64,000 nt of DNA from Volutella citrinella (taxonomy: Eukaryota; Ascomycota; Sordariomycetes; Hypocreales; Nectriaceae). The stretch lies in assembly GCA_034401135.1 (NCBI GenBank), contig JAWZSP010000005.1:1488001-1552000 (forward strand). Reading direction: 5' to 3'. The notes beneath the pieces were generated by a model. It saw nothing but the letters and a program-made list of their open reading frames with translations. It was not told the DNA's origin and did not search any database. Positions 53,003 to 63,814 of the stretch are shown here, one piece after another (position 1 is the stretch's first letter; every line of letters begins with the position of its first letter). The position numbers were made by a program, and so were the translations under genes.

Positions 53003-53693
53003 CTACTCGTCCTGCTCGCCTTGAGCAGCCATCATTTTCCGTCGGAGGACTAGAGAGATGATTAGCAGGTCGGGCTCGGTCGTTCGTGGGAGACACTTAC
53101 CTTCTTCAATCGACCGAACGTTCTGCTGCTTCCTTGCCACGATAAGTTCCAAGTCCTTAAGATTGGTGCCTAATTCCTCGACCTTGGTCTCGTAGAATTG
53201 CTCGGCCGACTTCAACTTCTATCGAGGGGTCAGCACCACGGCTCACGACTGGCAAAGATTATCCCGACCTTTTCGATGAGAAAGCCAGTCCCAACGTCCA
53301 CAAGCACTTTATCGGCGTCGGCAAGCTCTCCCTTGACATATAGCGAGTTGGTCAAAGGGACAAGCACGGAGCGGGAGCCTGTCACACGGCAGTCAGAGAT
53401 CTCGTTGCGCGTGTGCATGTCGTGCTAGCGGCAATACCTTCGGGGGCGGCGGCGCGGAGCTGGACGCATCGGAGGCACTCCTTGAATTTGTTCTGGGCGC
53501 CGTGGAGCTGGGCGAAGGACGAGGTCAGATGCTCGAGCTCCTCGTCGAGCTGCTTCTTCACCTGCGCCAGCTGCTGCGGCTCGAGAGTGTCGAGGTTGAC
53601 TGCGATTTGAGGGGCGAAGCTGTCAGTAGCTGCTGCAAGAGATGTCTCGAGGGGTTTCCGGCTTTACTCACTCGTTTCTTGCTTCCCCGCCAT
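53003..53693 (-). CDS. PFD5: Prefoldin subunit 5 (Gim5)
   Basis: Five exons (53693-53672, 53599-53438, 53378-53269, 53218-53101, 53049-53003) give 152 residues, the normal prefoldin-α length. Introns are 72, 59, 50 (donor GTCGGG) and 51 bp. Two long helices (LEPQQLAQVKKQLDEELEHL and SAEQFYETKVEELGTNLKDL) flank the β-hairpin region SRSVLVPLTNSLYVKGEL...DKVLVDVGTGFLIEK, which is diagnostic of subunit 5. Prefoldin captures nascent actin and tubulin and passes them to the CCT chaperonin in the cytosol. The gene is convergent with the DUF7905-like gene, with stops 153 bp apart. Confidence 0.95.
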
Positions 53694-54212
53694 GATTAGA
53701 AGTTGGCCGGTTTCTCAAGTTGCGATCCGCGCAGGCAGTTGGTGGTGCTCCCCGCCATGATTCCGCTTGGTAAATATTATGACGCGGGGTTGTGAAATTC
53801 TACTAGCGGGGATTTACCTTTCGCAAACTCACCCCCCTGCCTGCCCACCAACGACAAACCATGTCTCTGCTCGCTCGCCCAAATGATGCCAATCGGCCAG
53901 GGAAGTATGGGCACAGAAACCGAAAAATTAAGATTTAGTTCTTCTTGTGAGAAGTCCAGCTCTGGCTCTATTTGGCCCCTCAGGGTGCATACAAGAAACT
54001 TCACCAGCTAGGCAGATACAAACTAAATAGCAGCAACAAGCCAACTCTGTCTTCTGGGCTGCTCAACTGTGATGATGACTCCTGCCGAACCTTGCCAGTT
54101 AACCTTAGTTGGCCCAAAAAACTAAGATAAATTTCATCGCTTGTTATACGGGGAGATATTGAGTACATGATGTATGCCACTGTAATCCTACACATTGCTG
54201 GAAACGTCCACT
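53694..54212. other. Gap between PFD5 promoter and prolyl-tRNA synthetase 3' end
   Basis: No gene is supported in these 519 bp. The right part should be the synthetase 3' UTR and the left part the PFD5 promoter. No repeat was seen. Confidence 0.6.
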
Positions 54213-56301
54213 TCACAGCTTCGCCAACAACCCAGCGACGAAACCTGGGAGGGCATCGACGGAGACGTTCTCTTTGACCGAAAGTCTGCGGCATTGCACC
54301 TCACAAGTCCCATTCTGCTTCCAGGATTTTCCCATAATCACCACGACCGGGTAGCCTACCATGTCGGCATCCCGCATCTTCCATCCGAAGGCTTGCTTGC
54401 GATCGTCAAGAACCACGTCCAAGGGAGGCTCCGAGCCGTGTGAGGCTGCAATTTTATCATATAGCTCAGCTGCCTCCTCCCCCAAGCCAGGGGTGGGGAT
54501 GATGGCGACCTCGAATGGCGCAATTGCCCTTGGCCAGTTCAACCCACGTTCGTCGGCCAAGATCTCAGCAACAGCTCCAAATATCCGCGAGACCCCCACG
54601 CCGTGGCATCCCATCTGCACAGGCACGCGGCTACCTGGCGTCAAGCCCTCTTTGGATGCCTCTGGGAGTTCCGTCTGCGGAAGCGACACGTACACCTCCA
54701 AGGGCTCAGAGTACCGAGTACCGAGGTGGAAAGTGTGACCAACTTCCAGGGCACGGTGGACTTTCAGAGCCCCCTCTTCGCATCGGGGACACCCATCGCC
54801 GTCTGCAATTCGGACCAAGTTCAGGGGCATTCCATCTTTATCCTTCTCGACAAACAATTGTTCAGCTTCGTACTGCTGTAGCCCCTTGGGAAGGAGACCG
54901 AGGTCTGCATTGAACGTTGTGGAAGCTGAAGTGAGTCTCGAGTCGACCACATTGACGACCTTGGCCTTGCCTCCTTGCAGGAGCTGTTCCCAGAACGGCA
55001 GGGCACTGTCAATACTTGTGTCGAGCTCTGGAACAGCCGATTTGAGAGCATGGAGATTCGGTCCCTCCCCAGCTGGCCCATCCTGGGTTTGCGGGTACCA
55101 TGCATTTATCAGGGTTTGCCTATCCTTCGAAACACCGCGCCATACGCGGATCCCGTCATTTGGCGGCAGACTCCCAGCAGTCTGGGGGGGGGGGCGGGCA
55201 GTGGCCACCTCATCATTTGCTGTGTAACCACATGAACCGCAGCTTACCACTGTGTCCTCGCCAACAGCGCTGGGCATGTGATACTCGTGGCTGAGATTGC
55301 CGCCCATGTCTCCGGAGCTTGCTTCCGCGATGAGATATGGCAGTTTGAGCTCGGAGAAGAAGCATTTGTATGCTGCTGAGATTTCCCGATACGTCTCAAT
55401 AGCGGCCCCGACAGTCAGGTCAAAGGTGTACAGATCCTTCATTAGAAATTCGCGTGAACGTAGCAAGCCATGACGAGGGCGACGTTCATCTCTGTACTTG
55501 CGTGCTGCCAACCATTAGTACAAAGATGTGTCCAACAAGGGCGGGAGTAGTCGCACTAATTTGGTAGAGCCGGATGGGAAGTTCCTTGTACGACTTGAGT
55601 GTGTTTGCTACCAATGTGGTGATCTCCTCTTCGTGGGTGGGGGACAGAATAAGAGGCACCTCTTTGCGGTCCTCGAGGCGGAAGAGCTTTCGAAATTAGC
55701 ATAGCCGTTCTGACACTGGGCACTTGCAGGCGTACCTCCGAGGCCACCAAGTCAAGCCGGCCAGTCTTCCTCCACAGCTCCTGAGACGAAATGGTGGATA
55801 GCGAAAGGCGAGATGCACCTATTAAGGAAGACGAGTAAGGTTAGTGGCGAGGAATAGTGTGACAGTTGGGATGAGGCACGAACCCGCAGCCTGCATGTGC
55901 TTATCCAGTAGCTTCTCTATCTTGTCTTGCACTCGCAGACCCAATGGAAGGAATTGGAAAATTCCAGAGTGTGCCTGGTGGATCAGAGTTAGGGTTATCC
56001 CCACAGCCTTGTTGGATATCACGAACCTGGCGCAGGAAGCCGGCGCGAACGAGCTTGCCGTGTCCAGCTGGATCGGCTAGTTAGCATTCATTTTCCCTGA
56101 GCATTTGGAGCTCTTAGGCCTGGACGTACACTCATCGTCGCTGGCAGTGATGCCTCCGGTGGGAACCCAAGTCGAGGACAAGGTAGATCTGGCCAATGCG
56201 GTTCTCGTAGCTGCTGAACTCGTGAGGGCTCGAAGCTGTGGTGGGATCACGCTTGTCGACGCAACGGCGCCAATCGCCCGCGACAGCCTTGGTCGCAGCA
56301 T
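54213..56301 (-). CDS. Prolyl-tRNA synthetase, mitochondrial (class II)
   Basis: Exons 56301-56130, 56067-56027, 55974-55884, 55818-55736, 55686-55557 and 55504-54213 give 602 residues. Introns are 62, 52, 65, 49 and 52 bp. The N-terminus (MLRPRLSRAIGAVAST...) is a basic mitochondrial presequence. Motif 1 surrounds FQFLPLGLRVQDKIE. TxE-type ILSPTHEEE follows. Motif 2 is [27 protein letters not shown], split here as [10 protein letters not shown] and LLRSREF. Motif 3 is MGCHGVGVSRI. An anticodon-binding domain ends the protein (FEVAIIPTPG...). The enzyme attaches proline to tRNA-Pro for organelle translation (AIM10 type). A run of 11 C in the coding strand (55194-55184) makes the frame sensitive to sequencing error, but the frame is open on both sides. 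Confidence 0.95.
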
Positions 56302-56662
56302 GTCGAACGGAGCTACCAAGATCTCAATGCCACCTCTTGTTCACCGTGTATCATTTCCACAGCTATACGAAGGATGCCAGGACAACGGTTGCTGGTATTG
56401 CTCATCCGATAGTGGAAGCAGAAACCACAAGCAGCTGCTCGTGACTGGTGGAGCCGGCCAGCTTGAAGAAGTACAGTGGGTCAATGGCTCAGGTTGCGCA
56501 GCGTATTAGCGCGGTCAAGTGCGGGTAGCCGCCATAAGCGCGCATGGTGGGGCTCTGATAAAAGGTCCACCACGATAAGAGAAAAAAGTTGGGAGGAGCG
56601 TATTCGCTTGAGATTTTGCGACTGCCATTTTCATCCCGACCTCAACCACCGACACTTTGACA
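56302..56662. other. Divergent promoter between prolyl-tRNA synthetase and NOC1
   Basis: A 361 bp gap serves both outward genes. A five-codon frame (ATG at 56544) lies upstream of NOC1 and would be a uORF if transcribed. No ribosome-biogenesis RRPE or PAC element was recognised. Confidence 0.55.
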
Positions 56663-57145
56663 ATGCCCAAGCCTTCCAAGAAAGGCAAGGCCCCCCGTCG
56701 GTCGCAGGACGGCAAGGGACTCGATGACAATGCTCTGAGCCAACTCACCGCCAAGATTGACCAGAACCTTGGTTCCAACGACCACCAGCATAAGCGCAAG
56801 CAGCCGCCCACCAAGGCCACTGGTGAGCAGCATCAGAAGCGCCAGCGCAATTTCCAGGGCGCTGGACCGGAGAAGAACTCGTCAAAGGTCTCAAAGGAAG
56901 CTCTTTTGGAGGAGATCAAGGCGTTGGGTGGCGACGAGAAGGACCTGGAACTCATCCAGGACATTGACTCGGATGACGAAGAGTACGCACAGGGATCCAA
57001 GGCGCCTGTCGAAAAGAGCCTCAAGGATGAAATTGCGGCTCTGTCCAAGCAGCTTGGCCTCGCCGAGGTTGAGCTGAGTGAAGCAAGCGAGGAAGAGGAC
57101 GAGGATGAGGAGCAGGCCGACGAGGATGCCGACAGCGATGAGATG

Positions 57146-57190
<45 letters not shown>

Positions 57191-59838
57191 TTCCAGGATG
57201 AAGAGGAGAAAGCCCCTAAGAAGGACGCCAATGCACCCACCCTCCCCAAGATCCCCGGTCTCGTAAGTTGGTTCCCGGAACAAGGCCGGAAGCCCTGTGC
57301 TAATCTGGTAGACAGATCTTTGAGCCGAGGGCGGACTGGCATGCTGCCGACGTGGCAAAGCTACCCACCCCATCCAGCGATGGCCCCGGCGGCTCGTACA
57401 AGGGATCCATCGACGCTCTCAAGCAACACGCTGAATTCCTTCTGGGTCAAGATGCCGCCAAGTACCGCGCCAGTGTGTTTGCGTCGTCCTCACACAAGTT
57501 CTTGTCGACCATCATGTCATCCGGTACCCTAACTGACAAGGTTTCTGCTCTCACGTTGGCGGTGCAAGAGTCCCCCGTCCACAACATCCGGGCCTTTGAC
57601 GCACTCATGAGCCTCGCCTCCAAGAAGAGCCGAGCACAGGCAATTGGTGCCATTGGCGCCCTGGTCGATCTCTTGGGGCCCGGTACCCTGCTACCCTCGG
57701 AGCGCCGCCTTCGAACGTTCCAAACCCAACCTGGTCTCCTAGGCACACTACAACGGTTCGGGAGGGCTACTTGGGCTCCTGGAAACCCGCTACCCGGAAA
57801 GATAACCGAGTCTCATCTGATGGCATGGATTTACGAAGATTGGCTGAAGGAGACTTATTTCAAAATCATTCAGCTTCTTGAAACTTGGTGTTCTGACGAA
57901 ATCGAGTACTCTCGAACGAAGGCGCTTGATTTTGTCTATGGTCTACTCAAGGAGAAGCCCGAGCAAGAAACTAACCTGCTTCGTCTGTTGGTGAACAAGC
58001 TTGGCGACCGCGATCGCAAGATTGCCTCGCGTGCTTCGTATCTCTTGCTGCAGCTGCAGAACTCGCACCCGGGCATGAAGCCGATCATCGTGCGCATGGT
58101 GGAACAAGAGATTTTACTTCACCCCTCCCAGGACCACAGATCAAAGTACTATGCCATCAACACTCTCAACCAGACGATTCTAAGCACCAAAGAGCCTGTC
58201 GTTGCCGAAGCCCTCATGCGAATCTATTTCGACCTTTTTGTCATCATTCTCAAGCAGGGAAATCTCGGTGTTGTCCTCACGGGGGGCAATTCTGACGCAA
58301 AGGAGCCTCCCAAGAACGAGAACGGAAGGAGGTCAAGAAAACCACACCGCAAGCCTGGCGTGAAGACGGCCTCGGAACAGGAGACCGAGACAGCTGACAA
58401 GCTCGTGTCTGCCATTCTCACGGGTGTCAACCGTGCCGCCCCTTTCGTTACCGGCAATGAAGAAATGTGAGTGCGATGCCATGTTGAATTTTGTGTGCTC
58501 TGTATCTAACTTATTTCTGCCAGCATGGACAACCATCTCGATACCTTATTCAGGGTCGCTCACTCAGCCAACTTCAATACCGGCATCCAGTCGCTGTTGT
58601 TGATTCAACAGATTTCCTCATCCAGAGGCTTAGCCAACGACCGCTTCTACAGGACTCTCTACGAATCGCTGCTCGATCCTCGACTTGTGACGTCTTCCAA
58701 GCAGGCGCTGTATCTCAACTTAATCCTTCGATCCCTCAAGAACGACGTGGACAGTCGGCGGGTCAAGGCCTTTGCTAAGCGAATGATTCAGATCGCGGGC
58801 CTACACCAGCCTTCGTTTGTTTGTGGCCTTCTATATGTGGTTGGACATCTTCGCGAAACCTTCCCTGACCTCAAGACGTTGCTTGAGGAACCCGAGGAAT
58901 CCGTCTTCGATGACGAGCCGGCCAGTGACCGACCCGTCTATGACGGTCGAAAGAGAGATCCCGAGTATAGCAACGCCAACCGCAGCTGCCTCTGGGAACT
59001 GGTAAGTTCAACCCGCCGCGGGTGTAAATGACGAACCCTAACGCCCTCTCAGATTCCTATGCAAGGACACTTCCACCCGTCCGTCACCGTTTACGCATCT
59101 AACCTACTAGTACCTAATGACAAGGCTCAAAAACCCGATCTCGACAGCCATTCCCTCATCAGGTTCTTGGACAAGTTTGTGTACCGAAATGCCAAGTCGA
59201 CCGATTCTTCCAAGGGTGTCTCGATTATGCAGCCGCTCCGAGCGGCCAAGGATCTCGGGGACATTTGGCTGGGAACCAGGGGCGCCGCGACTACATCACC
59301 CTCTGTCAACACGTCCGCATTCTGGAAGAAGAAGGCCGAGGACGTTGCTGCCGAGGATACCTTCTTTCACGAATACTTCCAGCAGGTTTCCCAGGAGAGC
59401 AAGGATTCGAAGAAGAAGAAGGCCGCCACGGCCACTGGCGATGACGAGGATGAGGATGCTCAAGAAGATGAGATCTGGAAGGCTCTGGTGTCTACGAAGG
59501 CCGATATTGACGGTGGTGACGACGACGGTTCTGATCTCGGCTTTGACGATCTGGATGACTCGGATATGGCATCAGAAGCAGGATCTTCCCCCGCCTTGTC
59601 ATTGGATAGCGACATGGATGACGACGACGATATGAGCGTCGATATTGAAGGATTCAGTGATGAAGAAGAAGGCGGAGTGGACCTCGTCGCTCCCGTGCTC
59701 AGTGACGGGGAGGGCGAAGCCGAGGCCCAGGACAAGAAGAGCAAGGCCAAGTCCAGGCGCAAGCAGCTCAAGGAGCTGCCCATGTTCGCGTCTGTGGATG
59801 ACTACGCGGAGCTCCTAGCGAACGAGGAGGACATGTGA
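56663..59838 (+). CDS. NOC1: Ribosome biogenesis protein Noc1/Mak21 (CBF domain)
   Basis: Exons 56663-57262, 57316-58466, 58524-59001 and 59053-59838 give 1004 residues, close to yeast Noc1. Introns are 53, 57 and 51 bp. The N-terminus is lysine-rich, then acidic with 14 consecutive Asp (57146-57187). The central part is a HEAT-like repeat region (LTESHLMAWIYEDWLKE region, WIYEDWLKETYFK; SRASYLLLQLQN; SKYYAINTLNQTIL). The CBF/Mak21 domain follows (about 590-770: LFRVAHSANFNTGIQSLLLI, PMQGHFHPSVTVYASNL). The C-terminus is acidic, ending DDYAELLANEEDM. By family knowledge, with Noc2 it escorts early 60S precursors in the nucleolus. Confidence 0.97.
57146..57187 (+). repeat. GAC microsatellite coding Asp14 in NOC1
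   Basis: Fourteen perfect GAC codons stand in a row. Perfect codon identity suggests recent replication slippage, so the length may vary between strains. Confidence 0.95.
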
Positions 59839-59978
59839 GAGGGACGTTCAAATCTGCGAGCGTTGTGAGGATGAATGTAGATACAGGACGTGCTGGTGAT
59901 GAGGCCTGGCCACCCCCTCCACCCTGCAAAAAGTAGAGAAGCAGAGCAAAAACCGGGCGACAAAATTTAGACCTTTTT

Positions 59979-60544
59979 TTACGTATCAAACCACTCTAGC
60001 TCGTCGCTGCCGTCGAAAATTGCCCTGTACTTCTTATCGCCGCTGGGCTCCTCGCGCTCCTCGGTGTGGATGCAGTGCAGCTTGGGCTTATCATCGCCGC
60101 CGGGGACAAATGTGCGGAAAAGAACGTAGGCAGGGCCAGAGTCGGGAAGAGCTGGGATGCGCAGCTTGCCGAAGATGTGAATGCCGTACGCGGATATGGC
60201 GACGCGGACGGACTCGACGTTGTGGGTGTCAAAGTCGGTCAGTTGTCGGTCTGAGAGGTCCTTGACCGCGGCAAAGTACTCTGGCTCGTGCTCTGCGAGG
60301 CCTGTTAGCATTGGAGTCCGGGCCGGGTCGCGATCAGCTGCCCATGGGAGCAGAGCTTACTATTGTAGTCGTGTCGAAGGTGGACGAGAGTCTTCTTCAG
60401 CTCAGGGAAGATCTCGGAGAAGACGGTGATGGCATCCTCCTTGGGGGGGTGGGCAGGGCCCAGGTCAACAGTCTCTGCAGTCGCCTATGATTTGTGTGAA
60501 TAGCTGCTTAAATTCAGCATTCCCGGGGCGATGAAACATACCAT
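59979..60544 (-). CDS. Small conserved hypothetical protein with an ATG-only first exon
   Basis: Exons 60544-60542 (the start codon alone), 60484-60361 and 60292-59979 give 146 residues. Introns are 57 bp (GTATGT...CATAG, directly after ATG) and 68 bp; phases agree. The protein starts M-ATAETVDLGPAHPP, has an amphipathic helix (ITVFSEIFPELKKTLVHLRHDY) and then a β-rich part (VESVRVAISAYGIHIFGKLRIP, AYVLFRTFVPGGDDKPKLHCIH), ending SDELEWFDT. No family is recognised. Conserved-looking hydrophobic spacing and clean splice signals support a real gene. No signal peptide or membrane segment. It is convergent with NOC1, with stops 140 bp apart. Confidence 0.8.
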
Positions 60545-61188
60545 GGTAGGCTGGTCGTGCTCTCTTGATGCTGGTGGGGTGTAAGCCGAATAGTAGATTG
60601 TACAGCTAGTGCTAGTAGTAATGAATAAGTCGACGAGAATCAAGTAGGAGGGACATTGCAAGAATAAACGTCAACAGGACGAATGACTTTATTTATAGAC
60701 CTCCAAGCTCTCCCCGCAATCAAGGTAAAACGTTACAGAAGGGGCTCAATGTCGTCAGCTCCCGCATTGATCGCTGATTTCTTGCACACTTGCTGGCCGC
60801 CAGCTGCTCTCGTTGGACAGAGCCAAACAGGCCAACGTCACAGGCGTTTGCACGTCATGCACAAACCAGGGTGCCAGGCGCCACACATAAAGTTACATGG
60901 CAGTTGGAGAACTATCCGTATGTGCACAGGTGCCGCACTGTATCCACAGGTGCGCCACTGTGGCTGGGGCCTGTCAGCCGGTTTACCTTGCGGGTTCCTG
61001 GCAATCAGTGGCACGCACCTCGGTTCGCTTAGTTGCACATTCAGGGGGCCGACGGCTGATATTCATCAAGGCGAGCGCTGTTTGCCGCGGCTGTGGCGCA
61101 CTGCCGATAAATCTATGCAATCGGGGGCTGAAAGGAATCATCTTCCTGAAGGACGAGGAATAGGGGCATACCGAAGGCAGGAAGCAAC
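60545..61188. other. Divergent promoter between the small hypothetical gene and the thioesterase
   Basis: No gene is supported in these 644 bp. The frame 60683-61228 (+) has no family features and overlaps the thioesterase start. No recognised operator was found. Confidence 0.55.
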
Positions 61189-62174
61189 ATGTTCTCACAG
61201 CAGCTCAGTCGCTCCGGGCGCCATGTAGGCCAAGCAGCCAGGCGGTTGGCCCGACCTATGCAAATTCGAAGCTATGCAGCCCCAGGTAAGTGAGGCGGCG
61301 CTGGAATCATCCCGGCACTTACACCGTGTCATGACCTGGCCTTCTCACAAGATACAGCTTCCGAATCTGGCTCCAGCGGCAGTGGGCGACGGGCTGCCTC
61401 AACGGTGCTCCTGGGCCTCACTTTTACAGGCGTGGGAGCCGTCGGCATGTGGTACGTGATGCACCAGAATGGCATGGGCTTCCACTCGGACGAGGCCAGC
61501 TTGAAGCGGTTCAAGCCCAGTGACGATGAGGCCCGGCGGGTTGAGGAAACCATCGAAAAGCACCCTCTGGTTGCAGAGCTGCGTAGCAACCCCAATTACA
61601 CCGAGTCAAGGCCACACCTGAAGATGCCAACGTCCGTTCGTGAGCAGAGCTTGACTGGCGGGGCCCTGATGGGACCGGGTATGATAGTGGTGCCGCCGTA
61701 CGCATGGGTCGAGCCTGAGGGCAAGTCCATGGTTTCGGTGTGCTACATTGGCGATCAGCTCTGTGGCCACCCAGGCATCGTGCACGGCGGCTGCCTGGCG
61801 ACGATGCTGGATGAGGGTCTTGCTCGATGCTGCTTTGGGGCCCTGCCGCACAACATTGGTGTCACGGCCAACCTCAACATCGACTACCGCAAGCCGACGC
61901 CGAAAAACAGCTACCTGGTCCTGCGGGCCGAGACAACCAAGGTCGAGGGCCGCAAGGCGTGGGTCAAGGGCCACATCGAACTCCTGGCCAACCCCGGAGA
62001 GAAACCGACGATTCTGGCTGAGGCGACGGGGCTGTTTGTTTCGCCCAAGTATGCAGCTGTAAGTTACCGAAGGGCGACCCATTTCCCAAACCCAGATTGC
62101 CGAGAACAAGGCATGATGAGAATCGATGGCTAACACAGGGGGTGCGCTTCCAGATGATGCCGCGCATCGGCTAA
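61189..62174 (+). CDS. Mitochondrial hotdog-fold thioesterase (PaaI-like)
   Basis: Exons 61189-61285, 61352-62058 and 62139-62174 give 279 residues; introns are 66 and 80 bp. The N-terminus (MFSQQLSRSGRHVGQAARR) is a basic mitochondrial presequence. A membrane segment follows at about 48-68 (VLLGLTFTGVGAVGMWYVM). The hotdog domain (about 150-275) has the active-site pattern GHPGIVHGGCLATMLDEGLA, with the catalytic acid in MLDE, then NLNIDYRKPTPKNSYLVL. The last exon codes only GVRFQMMPRIG. Related fungal proteins are anchored in mitochondria and are thought to hydrolyse acyl-CoA; the substrate cannot be told from sequence. Without the last splice the frame would continue to 62133 with an unlike tail. 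Confidence 0.88.
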
Positions 62175-62944
62175 ATTGGTGGGGAAAGAGACGACTCGGA
62201 GGCGATGATGCCATATGTACTACGTTAGACAGTAGAGCGATTTATTAGACATAGACGCAGGTGTGGCCCAATCATAGAGTGGAGTTTCGAGGATTGCCGC
62301 TGAAGACTTCATGGGGAGGATGGAGGTTCGGGACTCGGGGACAGGACTCGCTAGGAGAATGGGGGGGGGCGGCAGTGGCGGGGGGGCCGACTTCCGGCTC
62401 ATGAGAGGACGGCAGGAACGCTGGGAAGATGTGGATTAGACGGGTACGAGCCGTTGCAGTGTGTGGCCACGCACGTTGGAGGTACCGGACCCTGGCTTGC
62501 ACAGAAGCAGCTTAACAAGCCGCGGGCATGCCATGTGCGCCATCGAAGACGCCATATTTCGCAAGATCCAACTACTGCAAGGCTTTTCTCACTGCGTCCA
62601 CTGGCGACCAGCCGTACGTGGTGCCCGCCGTGGCCAGTCACTGCGCATTGCGTGCGCACCCGGTGTCCAATTTCGCTCGATGTGATTTGCGCATGTCCGT
62701 GGGATGCCAATCATGCCGTCGCTACTCGCTAGTTCGTTTAATTGTCGCAGCGTCGTCACTGCCGCGCACTCTAACAGGGCAGAAGCGAGGCTGGCCATGT
62801 CCTGGGACACTACACTACGACATCTCCCCCACCACCACCGAAAAGCCTTTCCTTCCTCCTAGACAAGCGCCTTTCGTCTTTTCACTCCTCTTCTTGCTTC
62901 CTACTTGATACCGTGTAATTCCATCCCACGAGAATACCCTCACA
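62175..62944. other. Thioesterase 3' region and APS kinase promoter
   Basis: No gene is supported in these 770 bp. A CYS3-type palindrome is at 62205-62214, and G homopolymers are near 62360-62385. The last ~130 bp before the APS kinase start are C/T-rich, like a promoter-leader region. Confidence 0.6.
62205..62214. promoter_or_regulatory. CYS3/Met4-type sulfur-control site (ATGRYRYCAT)
   Basis: ATGATGCCAT fits the Neurospora CYS3 consensus ATGRYRYCAT at all ten positions. It lies 731 bp upstream of the APS kinase ATG. CYS3 is the bZIP activator of sulfur assimilation genes. The match is direct; binding is inference. Confidence 0.45.
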
Positions 62945-63814
62945 ATGGCTACGTTAGTATTTCCTCACTCTCTGCCCGGCCCCTTGGCTTGTTGAACCCA
63001 GCCCTGTCTCCTTCAGACGACTACCCCTCCTCAGTTAGGGGTCCCTCGTCCAAACTACCCCGCCATGGCCTCGCGCAATCGCACGCGGAGAGCCTTCACT
63101 GCGACGGACGGGGAGGGAAGGGATGGTCATGAGGCCGCACAACTGGATAATGGAATCGCTAGCTGACAATTGGATCGCTACAACAGCAACATCACCTGGC
63201 ACCCTTCCCTCTCCCGCAAGGAGCGTAACGAGCTCCGCGGCCAGCGCGGCTTGACCATCTGGTTCACTGGCCTCTCCGCCTCGGGCAAGTCGACCGTCGC
63301 CACGGCTCTCGAACAGCACCTCCTCCACCTGGGCGTGACCTCGTACCGCTTGGACGGCGACAACGTCCGTTTCGGCCTCAACAAGGACCTCGGTTTCTCC
63401 GAGGCCGACCGCAACGAGAACATCCGCCGCATCTCCGAGGTCGCCAAGCTCTTCGCCGACTCCTCCACCGTCGCCCTCACCTCCTTCATCTCCCCCTACC
63501 GCGCCGACCGCCAGATTGCCCGTGACCTGCACGCCCAGACTGCTCAGAACGGCGACGAGCCCATCCCCTTTGTCGAGGTCTACGTCGACGTGCCCCTGGC
63601 CGTCGCCGAGCAGCGCGACCCCAAGGGTCTCTACAAGAAGGCCCGCGCTGGCGACATCAAGGAGTTCACCGGCATCTCTGCCCCCTATGAGGAGCCTCTC
63701 AACCCCGAGATTACCATCAAGACTCACGAGAACTCTGTCGAGGAGTGCGTTGCTCAGATCGTCAGCTGGCTGAACGAGAAGGGCTACCTGCCCGCAAAGG
63801 CTGCCCAAGCGTAG
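62945..63814 (+). CDS. MET14: Adenylylsulfate (APS) kinase
   Basis: Exons 62945-62952 and 63187-63814 give 211 residues. The first exon holds only MA plus two bases; the intron is 234 bp (GTTAGT...CAACAG). The enzyme phosphorylates APS to PAPS with ATP, the second step of sulfate assimilation, in the cytosol. Visible motifs are NITWHPS, the P-loop [47 protein letters not shown] and the lid region [17 protein letters not shown]. All key residues are present and the length is normal. Codon use is strongly C-biased, like enolase. The start context is CACAATGGC. Confidence 0.97.

Noticed and set aside
60683..61228. Plus-strand frame of 181 codons before the thioesterase
   Set aside because: Overlaps the thioesterase start in another frame and has no family features.
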